DNA of 64,000 bases from Bos javanicus (GCF_032452875.1 NC_083869.1:77804501-77868500), one strand, 5' to 3'; positions 24,790 to 36,502 are shown, counted from the stretch's first letter. The notes: a model not told the origin generated them from the letters alone. Numbers and translations: made by a program.

Positions 24790-26640
24790 CATATCATTGT
24801 TTTATAGTTTTTATAATCTTGGTCTTTCACCCCCTTGGTTAAATTTATTTCTAGGTATATATTCTCTGTGATGTGATTTTGATGGGACTTTTATTTTATT
24901 TTATTTTTGCTTTCTCTTTCTGGTAGTTTATTATCACTGTTTAGAAAAGCAATAGATTCTGCATGTTAATATTATATCGTGCAAATGTTCTTATTTCCTA
25001 TATTTATTTTAACAGTGTTTGGTTAGATGCTTTAGAGTTTTCTATATAGAGAGACAGCATATTATCTGCAAACAGTGACAGTTTTATGTCTTCCTTTAAT
25101 GCTAACCTTATGGGAAGAGTAAGAAGTAGTTTCTCTTCTGGTGTCTTTTGAAAATATTTGAGAAGTTTGCTTGTAATTCTTCTTTAAATATTTGGTAGAA
25201 TTTGAAAATGAAGATACCTGCTTCTGGGATTTTTCTTAGTAGTGAGATTTTGATTACTGATTTAATCTATGTATTTCTCTGAGATTTTCTGCTTCTTTTG
25301 AGTCAGCTTAGAAAATACATGGACCATAAACATCCAGATGTTCAAGCTGGTTTTAGAAAAGGCAGAGGAACCAGATATCAAATTGCCAACATCTGCTGGA
25401 TCATCGAAAAAGCAAGAGAGTTCCAGAAAAACATCTATATCTGCTTTATTGACTATTGCAAAGCCTTTGACTGTGTGGATCACAATAAACTGTGGAAAAT
25501 TCTGGAAGAGATGGGGATACCAGGCCACCTGACCTGCCTCTTGAGAAACCTATATGCAGGTCAGGAAGCAACAGTTAGAACTGGACATGGAATGACAGAC
25601 TGATTCCAAATAGGAAAAGGAGTACATCAAGGCTGTATACTGTCACCCTGCTTATTTAACTTATTCAACTTATAGGCAGAGTACATCATGAGAAACGCTG
25701 GGATAGAAGAAGCACAAGCTGGAATCAAGATTGCTGGGAGAAATATCAATAACCTCAGATATGCAGATGACACCACCCTTATGGCAGAAAATGAAGAGGA
25801 ACTAAAAAGCCTCTTGATGAAAGTGAAAGAGGAGAGTGAAAAAGTTGGCTTAAAGCTCAACATTCAGAAAACTAAGATCATGGCATCTGGTCCCATCACT
25901 TCATGGGAAATAGATGGGGAAACAGTGGAAAGAGTGTCAGACTATTTTGGGGGGCTCCAAAATCACTGCAGATGGTGACTGCAGCCATGAAATTAGAAGA
26001 CACTTACTCCTTGGAAGGAAAGTTATAACCAACCTAGACAGCATATTGAAAAGCAGAGACATTACTTTGACAACAAAGGTCCGTCTAGTCAAAGCTATGG
26101 TTTTTCCAGTGGTCATGTATGGATGTGAGAGTTGGACTGTGAAGAAAGCTGAGAGCTGAAGAATTGATGCTTTTGAACTGTGGTGTTGGAGAAGACTCTT
26201 GAGAGTCCCCTGGACTGCAAGGAGATCCAACCAGTCCATTCTGAAGGAGATCAGCCCTGGGATTTCTTTGGAAGGAATGATGCTAAAGCTGAAACTCCAG
26301 TACTTTGGCCACCTCATGTGAAGAGTTGACTCATTGGAAAAGACTGATGCTAGGAGGGATTGGGGCAGGAGGAGAAGGGGACGACAGAGGGTGAGATGGC
26401 TAGATGGCATCACTGACTCGATGGACATGAGTTTGAGTGAACTCTGGGAGTTGGTGATGGATAGGGAAGCCTGGTGTGCTGCAATTCATGGGGTCACAAA
26501 GAGTAAGACACAACTGAGCGACTGAACTGAACTGAGAAAATTTTGCACTTTCTAGAAAATTCATTTAATCCATATAATCTGTGTATATGGAGTGGTTCAT
26601 AGTCATCTTTAATAGTTCTTATTTGTGCAGTCATTAGGAA
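24790..26640 (-). mobile_element. Old L1 ORF2 fragment, antisense, split by BovB
   Basis: 24790-25305 is antisense L1 ORF2 ('tttatttctaggtatat', 'tctgcaaacagtgacagtttt'). It resumes at 26536-26640 ('gcactttctagaaaattc', 'catagtcatctttaatag'). The BovB copy at 25306-26535 sits between. Confidence 0.65.
25306..26535 (+). mobile_element. BovB LINE, 3' 1.2 kb, sense
   Basis: Sense BovB starting in the RT domain. The frame at 25298-25603 encodes 'GFRKGRGTRYQIANICWIIE', then 'FIDYCKAFDCVDH'. After a frameshift the YADD motif lies at 25759-25770, and the frame at 25914-26159 continues ORF2. It ends with 'gcgactgaactgaactga'. Three frame breaks, so it is not coding. A well-preserved BovB with the opposite orientation lies on either side. 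Confidence 0.9.
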
Positions 26641-26642
26641 TG

Positions 26643-27125
26643 TGTTGTTCAGTTACTAAGTCATGTGCAACCCTTTGCAACCTCATGGACTGCAGCATGA
26701 GGCTTCCCTGTCCTTCACTGTCACTTGGAGTATGCTCAAACTCATGTCCAGTGAGTCAGTGATGCCATCCAAACATCTCAATCTCTGTTGCCTTCTTCTC
26801 CTCCTGCCCTCAATCTTTCCCAGCATCAATATTTTCCAATGAGTCAGCTCTTTGCATCAGGTCGCCTAAGGATTGGAGCTTTAGCTTCAGCATTAGTCCT
26901 TCCAATGAATAATCAGAGTTGATTACCTTTAAGATTGACTGGTTTCATCAACTTGCAGTCCAAGAGACTCTCAAGAATCTTCTCCAATGCCACAGTTCAA
27001 AAGCATTGTTGTTCAGCATTCAGCCTTGATTATGGTCCAACTCTCACATCCATACATGGCTACTAGAAAAACCATGGCTTTGACTATCTGGACCTTTCTG
27101 GCAAAGTAATGTCTCTACTTTTTAA
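26643..27125 (-). mobile_element. BovB LINE, 3' fragment, antisense
   Basis: Antisense BovB from 'tgttgttcagttactaagtc' to 'taatgtctctactttttaac'; diverged, with a small deletion near 26698. 27126-27359, which follows, shows no gene. Confidence 0.8.
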
Positions 27126-27370
27126 CACTACTTCAGTATTCTTGCATGAAGAACCCCATGAACAGTGTGCACTGCATTAGTGATTTCCAAATATGACTAT
27201 AATCAGAAATTTGGAGAGATGATGAAATATTCAATATCTCTGAGGTGGCAGTTGAGAAATCTGCATTTTTTAGAACAGATAAAATAATTTAATGCAGTCA
27301 GGTTTCAAAACAACTATGTACTTTACAATCAGTTTATAGTTAGAGATTTGGTGCATCTCAGTTCTTGAAC

Positions 27371-27646
27371 CAGAGAAGGCAATGGCAACCCACTCCAGTA
27401 CTCTTGCCTAGAAAATCCCATGGACACAGGAGCCTGGTAGGCTGCAGTCCATGGGGTCGCAATGAGTCGGACATGATTCAGCAACTTCACTCTCAATTTT
27501 CACTTTCATGCACTGGAGAAGGAAATGGCAACCCACTCCACTGTTCTTGCCTGGAGAATCCCAGGGATGGGGGAGCCTGGTGGGCTGACGTCTGTGGGGT
27601 TGCACAAAGTCGGACATGACTGAAGTGACTTAGCAGCAGCACCAGC
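27371..27646 (+). mobile_element. BOV-A2 SINE, sense
   Basis: Starts 'cagagaaggcaatggcaacc' and ends in the CAG-rich tail. Flanked by a perfect 11-bp target-site duplication, agttcttgaac, at 27360-27370 and 27647-27657. Confidence 0.92.
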
Positions 27647-27657
27647 AGTTCTTGAAC

Positions 27658-28515
27658 ATTCTTTTTATCTGTCTTTGATGATTTTTCATACAAAGATAAT
27701 ACTGCTTGTTTGGGATAAAAATGCTCTGACATGAGTTTGTTCCACTGACTTCACATCCCTGTTCTGACACTTCTTTAGTTTAATGTACTCCAAATAAAAT
27801 TACAAGTCATTTTAGTTTTCAGAAAATCACTGTTCATGTTAGTTTAAGTGTTCTTTAAAGTCCAAACATTTTCTTCTGTGAGTACCATATAAAATCCCGG
27901 TGTTGTTAATCTTTGTTTGCCACCCTCCAGCCCTTACCTTTGTTGGCTTTAGCCTTCACTATGTGAATTTGACCTGAACAAACTACAGCACTAAGGTTGC
28001 AATGCTCTCCAGAGAGCAAAAAGAAGAGAATTGAGAAGTTGAGGCACTGATTCCCTTTCTGTCTTTTGTTTGTTCTAGCAGCAGCTGTGTTTCTTTAGGT
28101 ACATAACTCTGAATGGCAGCCTTTCTTCCATGTCTCTGAGTCTATTATGGTAAAACTGACCACTTCATTTTTACATTCAGACCAAGGACTGGTAACAGCT
28201 TCCAACAGTTGCTAATACCTGGAATCCCAAACCTCTCTTCTTGCTTTTTGGCTGAGTCTTTCTACAATTGTAAAAAAAAGAAAAGAAAAGCAAACAAAGA
28301 AAAAAACCCTAACAACAACAAACCAAAAAGCCGTCACTGAATTCTTTGAACTGAAGTGTTGTATATTTCCTTATGAAAATCCTACTCATGCAATCTCTGG
28401 TGGCTGCCTGTTGCATTTAAATAAACTATGAACATTGATTTTACCCCTGAATTCCTTACATGTTTGGACCCTCAGCATCCCTCCCACCTGTTCATACTGT
28501 ATTCTCCCCATCATC
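27658..28515. other. Intergenic DNA, no gene seen
   Basis: Mostly unique-looking. A short A-rich tract with aaacaaag-type repeats lies near 28270-28325. No coding frame or RNA gene is supported. Confidence 0.5.
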
Positions 28516-28733
28516 TTCTGCTTCCCAGGTGGTTCAGTGGTAAAAAGATGCAAGAGACACCAATGTAGGAGACTCAAGAGATGTAGGTTTCAATCCCTGG
28601 GTAAGAAAGATCCTTTGGAGAAGGAAATGGAAACCCAATCCAGTAATCTTGCCTGGAAAATCCCCTGGACAGAGGAGCCTGGCAGCCTACAGTCCATGGG
28701 ATCACAAAGAGTCTGACATAACTGAGCAACTGA

Positions 28734-28736
<3 letters not shown>
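28516..28736 (+). mobile_element. Bov-tA SINE, sense
   Basis: tRNA-derived head ('cttcccaggtggttcagtgg', B-box-like gtttcaatccc), middle ('ggagaaggaaatggaaaccc') and BovB-like tail ('gtctgacataactgagcaac'). It runs straight into a dinucleotide repeat in place of its usual tail. Confidence 0.85.

Positions 28737-28737
<1 letters not shown>

Positions 28738-28770
<33 letters not shown>
28738..28770 (+). repeat. (AC)n microsatellite, about 16 units
   Basis: An uninterrupted AC run of 33 bases at the 3' end of the Bov-tA copy, a common place for microsatellites to arise in ruminants. Confidence 0.95.
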
Positions 28771-28774
<4 letters not shown>

Positions 28775-30630
28775 CATCTAACTTTTCTTACTGTCCCTTT
28801 AACCTGCCAAAGCTTTAGTATTTTCCTCTGTATTGTGTCTGCAATGGTGCTTTTCCTTCAGATCATTAAAAGTTTACATCCATCTGGTCTTTAAAATCAC
28901 AATTCCCAAGTTATCTGCTAAATGAAGTCTTCTTGATACTCTAACTTGTCTGGGGAAACAAAAGAACCAAGGAAAAAATAGTTGGAAGTTTCTAAGAGAG
29001 AACTTAATTGACCCTACTACTTTAAAAGGGCTAATCAAGTTTTAGACCTTTCTTTATTTTACCTGTATCTTCCTGAAGAATGTAGGCTGTGAAGTTACAA
29101 ACTTCTGTAATAGGCAGAAGTTTTCTGCACAACCAGTGAAATCTCTATTTCAAAAATAACATTAAACAAATAGTATTTAACCTTTTATGACTTTGACAAT
29201 ATTATTTTAACACTGCAGGTTTATTTGCATAATCTACATATGTATATTCTGAACTTTATCTTCCCTTAGTATCTATCTGCAATGTGAATGTGTCTATAAG
29301 GCTGGATTTAATGATGCATTTAGTCAGCCCCTCAGCATACACAAAGGTATCTTGTCTTTTTTGTGTTATTTCCATCAAAATGTGTAAACATTTGTTTGAT
29401 TTAGTAACAACAGGAAAGGTATGAGGAAAGACAAAGTATCTAGAAGAAAACCCATCAACACACCATTATGATTTATACGGCACAATCTGAAACACCTTTG
29501 CAGTATGTTGGTATAAAAAAGTCTATAAAAATGAATGTCTGGGTGGAATTCATTATAGAATGGGATTTACAATAAAGGTGAGTTTTCTGCTTAACAAAGA
29601 CACACTGAGAAAGCTTCAGAAAATTTGGAAATGTTGAACACTGACAAGACAATTTCTGTGACTGACATAAGGCTACCAACCCAACTAGATAAAGACTGAT
29701 GCCTTGTTTAGTATCTGGTACAGGTACTTAGTTCAATACCTTGCATAGCTTTCAGACTTTATCATGGGCAGTAATCACCTTCCTCTTGAGACAAAGCACT
29801 GATCTAATTATCCATCAGTCAAAATGTATCCGTACCTTGGAAAACTCTGGGGAACAGGAGACTCCGTATTCATGTATTACATCAATCAATTGTAATATGT
29901 TGACTGTCCAAACTGATGATGTTTGGATTTATTGACCTATGGGTGTGCTTATTTATTTAGATTATGGGAAAGAGTCAGCCTTCACATGTTAAAATTTTTT
30001 CCTCTGCTTCAACTGTTTCCTGCTGTCAGAGACAAAACTAACTTTAAGACAAAATTAACAAAGGCCACTTATTCATAAATTTGTGATAAAGGAACCCATT
30101 TACTATCACTTTTGTTTCAGCAATGTCTCAAAATCGTCTGAAAGTGGAGTTAATTTTATAAGGTACAAAAGGGAAATGCGGAAGGGAAGCATTCTATTAA
30201 GTTGGGATTTTAGAAAGTTGGGAGTTTTTCCAATTGGTCTTTAGATACATTTGTCAGTCAGTTGGCTACAAGGGGGCAAGAAAGTTGTTTGGAAACAATT
30301 TGGAAGAAGAAAGGTTATTAAATATCAGGGTCAGACGATTCTGTATGACCAGCCATTTTTGAAACAAGTAGAGTTGATGGAAGGCTCTTTGTCATCACAC
30401 TGTCACAATAGTGCATCTGGGGAGTGGAGGTGGCAGGAAGTTTCTCATCGCTCCTGTATGTGCTTTTTGCAAGACATGAGACCTTTCACTTGAACTTCCC
30501 TTTCAAAGTTCTGACTACGTTTTATGAGTTCCCTTTTAGCATTTAGAGACTATGGTTAAATGCATTGTCAACTCAAATGACAACCAGATTTTCAAGCTGC
30601 CATTTCACAAAGAAAGATCATGAACTTTAG
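28771..30630. other. Mostly single-copy DNA, no gene seen
   Basis: About 1.9 kb without recognisable transposons. The frames at 29741-29935 and 30251-30493 are isolated, lack domain features and are not supported as genes. Confidence 0.5.
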
Positions 30631-31140
30631 TGAATGGCTTAATTCACATTGTTAGGGACAAGGGAGGCTGGATTCAAATCTAAGCCTCCTGCTCCAAAAC
30701 TCAAAAGCCTCCCCGGCTGTGAAGTTTTGTCTTTTTCCCAAGTCAAAGGGAAATAATGGATGGGGAACTTTTGAGCCAGAAAATTACATCCTTATATTTC
30801 AGTGAAAGAGCCTGTGGCCCAGAAGAAAAAATGGGCTTGCTATACAGCATACAGCTAATTAATGACAGATCACAGAGCTAATAATGGGGAAGATTAACAC
30901 TGAATTCCCAGACTCCCAGACTCATCCACTTCAGCTCCTTCTGTTATGAGCTGTGTGACTTATTTGAGGTTGTGAATGAAGTGGTCATATGTCACAATAT
31001 ATTGCTTTAACTTTGCTTGCCAGAAACACAGTGCAAGAGGGTTATAATGGTAACCTACTTCACCAGGTTATTGGTAATAAGATTAAATTAAAAATTAATA
31101 TATGTAAAGCTCTATCACAATACCTGGGATGAAATTGAGA
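30630..31140 (+). repeat. MIR-like SINE remnants
   Basis: 30655-30715 resembles the MIR core in sense ('gggaggctggattcaaatc'). 31035-31135 resembles the MIR 3' half ('ggtaacctacttcaccagg', 'aatatatgtaaagctctatcac', 'atacctgggat'). Both are strongly diverged. Confidence 0.55.
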
Positions 31141-32345
31141 GCTGCTTATGTGTCAAGCAGGATGGCAACACTGAAGTGCTCCTGGTTTGAACTTCCTGGT
31201 GCAGCTGCCTTAATTCTTCTGTGGAAGGGTCTCTTTCATATTTCATTTTGATTTAAGACAGACATAGATACCTTCCAGCAAAGCTCTTCTCACGCATAGC
31301 CCAACGCCTCTGTATAGCTTTGTTTGGATATGCATAGCATCTGGATAAAATCAGAAACTGTAACATAGTACAGGTCATTTAAGTCCTAGAGGAAATGCCC
31401 CCTTTAGATTTATGCTTAGAAATGCAAACCCAATGGATTTCTGAGCAAGAGATACTGCTGGCTTAGCCTCCAAACTAGGTTTAGCAGAGGACAATGATCC
31501 AATTTATTTAAATCAATGTGCATTGATTTATAGCTGATGTTTTTATCCTTATATATTATGTCTTTTTAGAAGGGTACCTTTGCTTTATCGCCTAAATTTA
31601 CTTGTTTGCTCCAAAAAGGAATAAGCTCCTTTCAGATATATGCTGAAGGCAAAAAATGTGCTGATTTAAGTCTCACAGCAATTCACACATAGTATTATAT
31701 TGGGTTGCTTCATTCCTGTAGTCACCTTTCTAATTTAATGCATTCCAACATACAAACTCCCTAAGAAACCAACCTTAAAGATTATCCTCTATGTTACCAA
31801 AGGTCTGGAATCTGAATTTATTCAGCTCCTTCTAATACTCCTCAAAGTATACACAGACACAGACACACAACTTCTGATACCGTAGAACACAAAGGAGCCA
31901 CCAGTGTCGGTCTTAACAAAGGTGAGCATCTTCTATTAACTTATGCTGCTCTGATCATGCAAACTGATTGAGTTTTTTTTCTGCAAGCTTTCCCTGTTCA
32001 GCCAGAGGACAGAAGGTTATGGTATCAGCAAAAACTCTGGATATGTGTATACATGTATATTTATAATTATTATTGTATGTATTATATTGATGTGTAGATT
32101 AAGTAGATTAATTTTATATAAAATAAATATCAACATATACTAGGCATACACTATATGCATTTACAGAATATGTTTATGAACATAATGATGCCTACAAAGA
32201 CTCACTGATAATGGGAAATTTCACATAGTTTGGGGAAGAATTCCATTTGTCCAAAAAATTTATAATTCTTCTATATATTTAAAAAATTTTGCAAATTCAA
32301 CAGTCTTCAAAAGTAACCTAATCTTTGCTTTTTTGGAAGCAGAAT
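31141..32345. other. Mostly single-copy DNA, no gene seen
   Basis: No recognisable gene or repeat; an A+T-rich patch at about 32040-32160. Confidence 0.5.
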
Positions 32346-32490
32346 GCTACAATGGAAAGAACACAAACTTGTCCAAGAGTCTCAGTTCTGTAATTTATCA
32401 GCTGCATTGCCTTGAGCATGTTACTCAATTCTTCTGAACCTTAACCTCCACAGTAGGAATAGGGGGCTAAAATTCATCAGATTACTGAGA
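32346..32490 (+). repeat. MIR-like SINE remnant
   Basis: 'gaacacaaacttgtccaagagtctc', 'cattgccttgagcatgttac' and 'tcttctgaaccttaacctcc' follow the MIR order (tgtgaccttgggcaagttac...ctctgagcctcag). Confidence 0.6.
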
Positions 32491-32871
32491 AGAAATGCCT
32501 CTTGAGCCCCCAGCATGTCTAGACTGCAGAAAAGCTTCAGAAAATGACTTTCCCTTATTCCAAGGTTAGCAGAGGGCCTAAAGGATCACTGAAGGTTGTA
32601 TCCCTGGCAAAAACTCAGAAAAATATTTGAGTTCTCCTTTCAGAAGGCCCTGCGCTCCTTGCCCACAGCCAGGAGGAGAGCAGGAAGATAAATGGAGATG
32701 TACTTTGGAAGTCAATGAGCTCTATAAATTCCAGGTATTATTCTTATATATCTCAACTCTTGATGATCTATTCAAGTCTCTGAAATCCTTAATCCTGCAG
32801 GATTTCACAGCACTGGATTTTTATTAACACACAGACGGATTCTTCTCTTCCTATTTTTTCCTCTGCCTTCA

Positions 32872-33215
32872 GCTCAATTCAGTTCAGTTCAGTCGCTCAG
32901 TCGTGTCCGACTCTTTGCGACCCCATGAAACGCAGCAGGCCAGGCCTCGCTGTCCATCACCAACTCCCGAAGTTCACTCAGACTCATGTGCATCGAGTCA
33001 GTGATGCCATCCAGCCATCTCATCCTCTGTCGTCCCCTTCTCCTCCTGTTCCCAATCCCTCCCAGCATCGGAGTCTTTTCCAATGAGTCAACTCTTCCCA
33101 TGAGGTGGCCAAAGTACTGGAGTTTCAGCTTTAGCATCATTCCTTCCAAAGAAATCCCAGGGCTGATCTTCAGAATGGACTGGGTGGATATCCTTGCAGT
33201 CCAAGGGACTCTCAT
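32872..33215 (-). mobile_element. BovB LINE, 3'-terminal fragment, antisense
   Basis: Starts with the complement of the (tgaac)n tail ('caattcagttcagttcag') and ends at 'ccaagggactctca'. The - strand reads the last ~108 codons of BovB ORF2 in one frame ('RMRWLDGITDSMHMSLSE'). Low divergence, so comparatively young. Confidence 0.9.
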
Positions 33216-33379
33216 TTCTGCTTTTCCTCTGTACTTGAGAGTGACACTTTCCTAAACCTCAAGCAAGGCTTATGTCTACTTCGTAAGCAACAAGAGAGTT
33301 GGAAAAGAGACCAAATGGAGAAGCAAAAGAGAAGCTTTCTCACTAACCCTCTATCATCTTTCTTTAAGGTGGGGAACTC

Positions 33380-33720
33380 AGACATCTAAGCTTCTCCTCC
33401 TGTCTCTGCTTTTGCACTGCCAGTCCACTAGTGTTTCCACCCCCTCTGCTCCTCATCTGAATGACTAGCATCTAGTGACCCTTCTAGAGCTTGCTTAGCT
33501 GTGACATCTCTCAGGAAGGCTTCAGAATCATCTGTGACCTGAAACATTCTGGCTGGATTAAATCCCCACCCTGTATCATCTCCACACTATTTCTTTATTT
33601 GTTCTTTTAGAACATGAGTTGGTTTGAAGGCAAAAACCATGGTTCTGGTCCCTGATATCTCAGGATCAGGTGTACAGCTGGTGTTCAGCAAAATCTGTTG
33701 TATTAACTGAGTCAATTCCT
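33380..33720 (+). repeat. L2-like LINE remnant
   Basis: The C+T-rich block leads to 'gaacatgagttggtttgaaggcaaaaacc' and 'ggtgtacagctggtgttcagcaaaatctg', which parallels the L2 3' end (gcagggac...aggtgctcaataaat). Diverged. Confidence 0.45.
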
Positions 33721-33868
33721 TTTGATGGGAACAGAAATGGATCCATACCTCACTGCAGTAGAAGTTCTGTCAGCACTGTTCACTCTGTTATTTCCAAGGA
33801 GGGCTCTTAATACCTTCTGAATATATAAATGAAAATACAAAGCCTGAACTTTGTCAGAAGCACCTTTA

Positions 33869-33978
33869 TTTTTTTTTTGATTATTTTTATTTATTTTTTT
33901 TGTTTTATTTTATTTAACTTTACAATATTGTATTGGTTTTGCCATATATCAAAATGAATCTGCCACAGGTATACATGT
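33869..33978 (-). mobile_element. Extremely 5'-truncated L1, antisense
   Basis: A T-rich tail complement at 33869-33917 is followed by L1 3' UTR ('tattggttttgccatatatc', 'ccacaggtatacatgt'), in all about 110 bp. Flanked by a 9-bp target-site duplication, gcaccttta, at 33860-33868 and 33979-33987, so this is a complete though tiny insertion. Confidence 0.85.
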
Positions 33979-34062
33979 GCACCTTTAAAAATCGTTTAAT
34001 AGCTTTACTGATACATAGTTCATAGACTGTACAAGCCATTCATTTAAACAGCATAATTTATA

Positions 34063-34186
34063 CCAACTCAGTGGACATGATTTTGAGCTAACTCTGGGAG
34101 ATAGTGAAGGACAGGAGAGCCTGGGATGCTGCAATCCACGGAGTCAACAAAGAGTTGAACATGACTTAGTGACTGATGAATGACAA
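34063..34186 (+). mobile_element. BovB LINE, 3'-terminal fragment
   Basis: Sense, about 124 bp: 'ctcagtggacatgattttgag' to 'gacttagtgactgatgaatg'. The flanks (33988-34062 and 34187-34312) look like one old antisense L1 3' piece split by this insertion. Confidence 0.75.
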
Positions 34187-34313
34187 AATTATAGTCACAA
34201 ATATATGCAACCATCATCATCTTATTCAATTTAAGAATATTTTCATCACCTGCATAAGACACCCTGTATCCTTTAGCAAAGACAAACTTCTTTCATCCTC
34301 TTCCTCTGGCCAT

Positions 34314-34547
34314 GCTGCTGCTGCTAAGTCGCCTCAGTCGTGTCTGACTCTGTGCGACCCCATAGACGGCAGCCCACCAGGCTCCCCCATCCCTGGGATT
34401 CTCCAGGCAAGAACACTGGAGTGGGTTGCCCTTTCCTTCTCCAATGCATGAAAGTGAAAAGTGAAAGTGAAGTCGCTCAGTCGTGTCCTACTCTTTACAA
34501 CCCCATGGACTCCAGCCTACCAGGCTCCTCCGTCCATGGGGTTTTCT
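34314..34547 (-). mobile_element. BOV-A2 SINE, antisense, truncated
   Basis: Begins with tgctgctgctgct and includes the first half and most of the second, but breaks at 'gtccatggggttttc' before the expected end. The break falls at the start of the retroviral block. Confidence 0.85.
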
Positions 34548-34553
34548 CTTCTG

Positions 34554-34740
34554 TTTTCTTCCATGGCTTGACTCGTGAGTAGTGAATCCAGGAGTCATAT
34601 CCTGGTACCTTGACTGCTGTGGGGGTAGAAAATATTACAGGGTAGGGCCCCTTCCATGTGGGCTGGAGTTGAGCCTTTGGGGACCCATCTTTCCAGACTT
34701 TAATTAGGACTTGAATCTCTGAAGCATATAGAGGTGACTC
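34554..34740 (-). pseudogene. ERV pol remnant: integrase C-terminal region
   Basis: The - strand reads like the end of a gammaretroviral integrase. It has a tract with the WKDGSP-type and 'ILSTPTAV'-type motifs ahead of a 'WIHYS.VKP' ending, spread over two frames with stops. Only this C-terminal (SH3-like) part is present, and the DDE catalytic core that should precede it is absent. A BovB copy (34768-35142) separates it from the integrase N-end. Confidence 0.65.
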
Positions 34741-34767
34741 TTTAGAATCTTTTGAGTCCTAGTTGAC

Positions 34768-35142
34768 ACCCCAAAACTGTGGTTTTGGAGAAGACTCCTG
34801 AGAGTCCCTTGGACTGCAAGGAGATCCAACCAGTCCATTCTAAAGATCAGTCCTGGGTGTTTTTTGGAAGGAATGATGCTAAAGTTGAAACTCCAGTACT
34901 TTGGCCACCTCATGCGAAGAGTTGACTCATTGGAAAAGACTCTGATGCTGGGAGGGATTGGGGGAAAGAGGAAAAGGGGATGACAGAGGATAAGATGGCT
35001 GGATGGCATCACCGACTCAACGGACATGAGTTTCAGTGAACTTCAAGAGTTGGTGATGGACAGGGAGTCCTGGCATGATGCGATTCATGGGATCACAAAG
35101 AGTCAGACACGACTGAGTGACTGAAATTAACTTAACTGAACT
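34768..35142 (+). mobile_element. BovB LINE, 3' fragment in the ERV
   Basis: Sense BovB from 'aactgtggttttggagaag' to 'ctgaaattaacttaactgaac'. It lies between the N- and C-terminal integrase segments of the ERV. Confidence 0.88.
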
Positions 35143-35156
35143 TACACCCCACAAGC

Positions 35157-35417
35157 TTATATCCTGCTGGAATTGCCCAATGGCCATGGTATAAGATTAG
35201 AGGGTCTTATTGACAAGTGGGACAAGAGAAGACCTCTTGCCCTATAGTCATTTGAAGGCCTGTTCCTTTGAAGGAACTCTCTAGTAATCTTTTGAAGGCC
35301 TTCTCCCCTAAATGAGTGCTGGAACGTAAGGAGATAACCTTCCATTGGAGGTTCCCAGGAAGAAAACGAGTCTCTCCTTTTGAAACCACCCCATATGATC
35401 TTCTTGAAAGCCTTCAC
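35157..35417 (-). pseudogene. ERV pol remnant: integrase N-terminal zinc-binding region
   Basis: Overlapping - strand frames show the linker after RNase H and the integrase N-terminal domain: 'STHLGEKAF' (last histidine of the HHCC set) and 'CPTCQ' (its cysteine pair), directly followed by a stop. The first histidine position reads arginine. Read in two frames because of a small shift. The catalytic core is not present. Confidence 0.65.
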
Positions 35418-35433
35418 TCTTAGCTTTAAGAGT

Positions 35434-36146
35434 CTAACCTTCAGTATATAAAGGGGTTTCTGGCAAATTAGTCTGTGGAACTAAGGTGGCAACCCCTATT
35501 AGGTCATTGTTCTGTAATGCTGCTCTCCTAGCTGCCTGATCAGCTGCTTGGTTCCCTTGTGCCATTTCCATGCTTCTTTTTCTATGTCCTTTACAGTGGG
35601 AGACTGAAACCTCAGTGGGCAGATGGACTGCCTCCAAGAGTCTAAGCATTTGATCACCTTATTTGATTGGGGACCCTCAGGTGGTCAAATGGCCTCTTTC
35701 TTTTCAAATAGCAACATGTGCATGTAGCATCAGAAAGGCATACTTGGAGTCAGTGCAAATGGCTACTCTTTTTCCTTTTCCCAGCTCTAAAGCTCAAGTC
35801 AGGGCTATGAGCTCAGCTAATTGGGCTGAAGTACCTGGTGCAAAGGTTTAGTCTCTATGGTCTCAAAATTGGAGACTGTTGCATATCCAGCTCTTCTTTT
35901 TCCATCCAAGACAAATCTGCTTCCATCAATGTACCGTATTTCCTCAGGATTGGTCAGAGGATCTTCTGACAATGCTTCATGGGGTTTTGTCCAGTGGTCC
36001 AAAGTTTCTAGGCAAGAGTGAAAGAAAAGAGAGCCCTCAGGGGTAGGCAGGAGTGTAGCTGGGTTAAGAACCTCACAAGTGGATATAGTCAGGCCTAGAT
36101 TTTCCATCAGCACTACTTGATATCTAAGGACCCTTTGATCAGACAT
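35434..36146 (-). pseudogene. ERV pol remnant: RT connection and RNase H
   Basis: The - strand frame 35817-36146 holds the connection region ('VLNPATLLP') and the start of RNase H ('YIDGSRFVLDGKRRAGYA', with the catalytic Asp of the Y-x-DGS motif). After stops and a shift, 35434-35649 continues with 'HCKGHRK' and 'GNQAADQAAR', the RNase H C-terminal His and Asp motifs. About the normal length for the domain, but broken into at least two frames. Confidence 0.8.
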
Positions 36147-36262
36147 CCATTAATGGCCTCTCCCATTCAGGAGTTGTTTCACTTTTTGGCTGGTAAAAAT
36201 AGCTTGCCCCCAAGAGAAAGTTTTAAAGCATCTTCTATCAGGACTACAATAGCTGCAAGATT

Positions 36263-36502
36263 TCAAAGGCAGGAAAGATATCTTCCCAATAAGGCTGTAG
36301 GACTCTCAGGGACCACCAGAAACTGGCAGGAAAATATTTGTTCATCCCAGCAATGAAGAAGTGCTCGGGTGAATCTTTTGTAATTATTTGCCCTAAAGTA
36401 CCCAAAATGGTACAAGTTTGGCAGGAGAACTCTGGAGTAGGAGGTCAGGACAAAATAGGTAGTCCCTGTGTCAATCAAGCAATTCTCACAGCTACCTCCC
36501 AC
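36263..36502 (-). pseudogene. ERV pro remnant: aspartic protease
   Basis: The - strand frame carries the active-site motif 'LIDTGTTYFVL' (retroviral DTGA with T for A) and ends near 'LLGRYLSCL', the usual protease C-terminus (LLGRDxL). Downstream on the - strand the sequence passes within about 40 codons to the RT connection ('LIEDALKLSLGGKL'), so the RT fingers and palm have been deleted. Confidence 0.75.

Noticed and set aside
28738..28770. CRISPR-like or functional repeat
   Set aside because: It is a plain AC microsatellite on a SINE tail; no spacer structure exists anywhere in the window, as expected for a mammalian genome.
30251..30493. 80-codon frame as a small gene
   Set aside because: Isolated ORF of chance length in unique DNA, with no conserved motif, splice signals or upstream elements.
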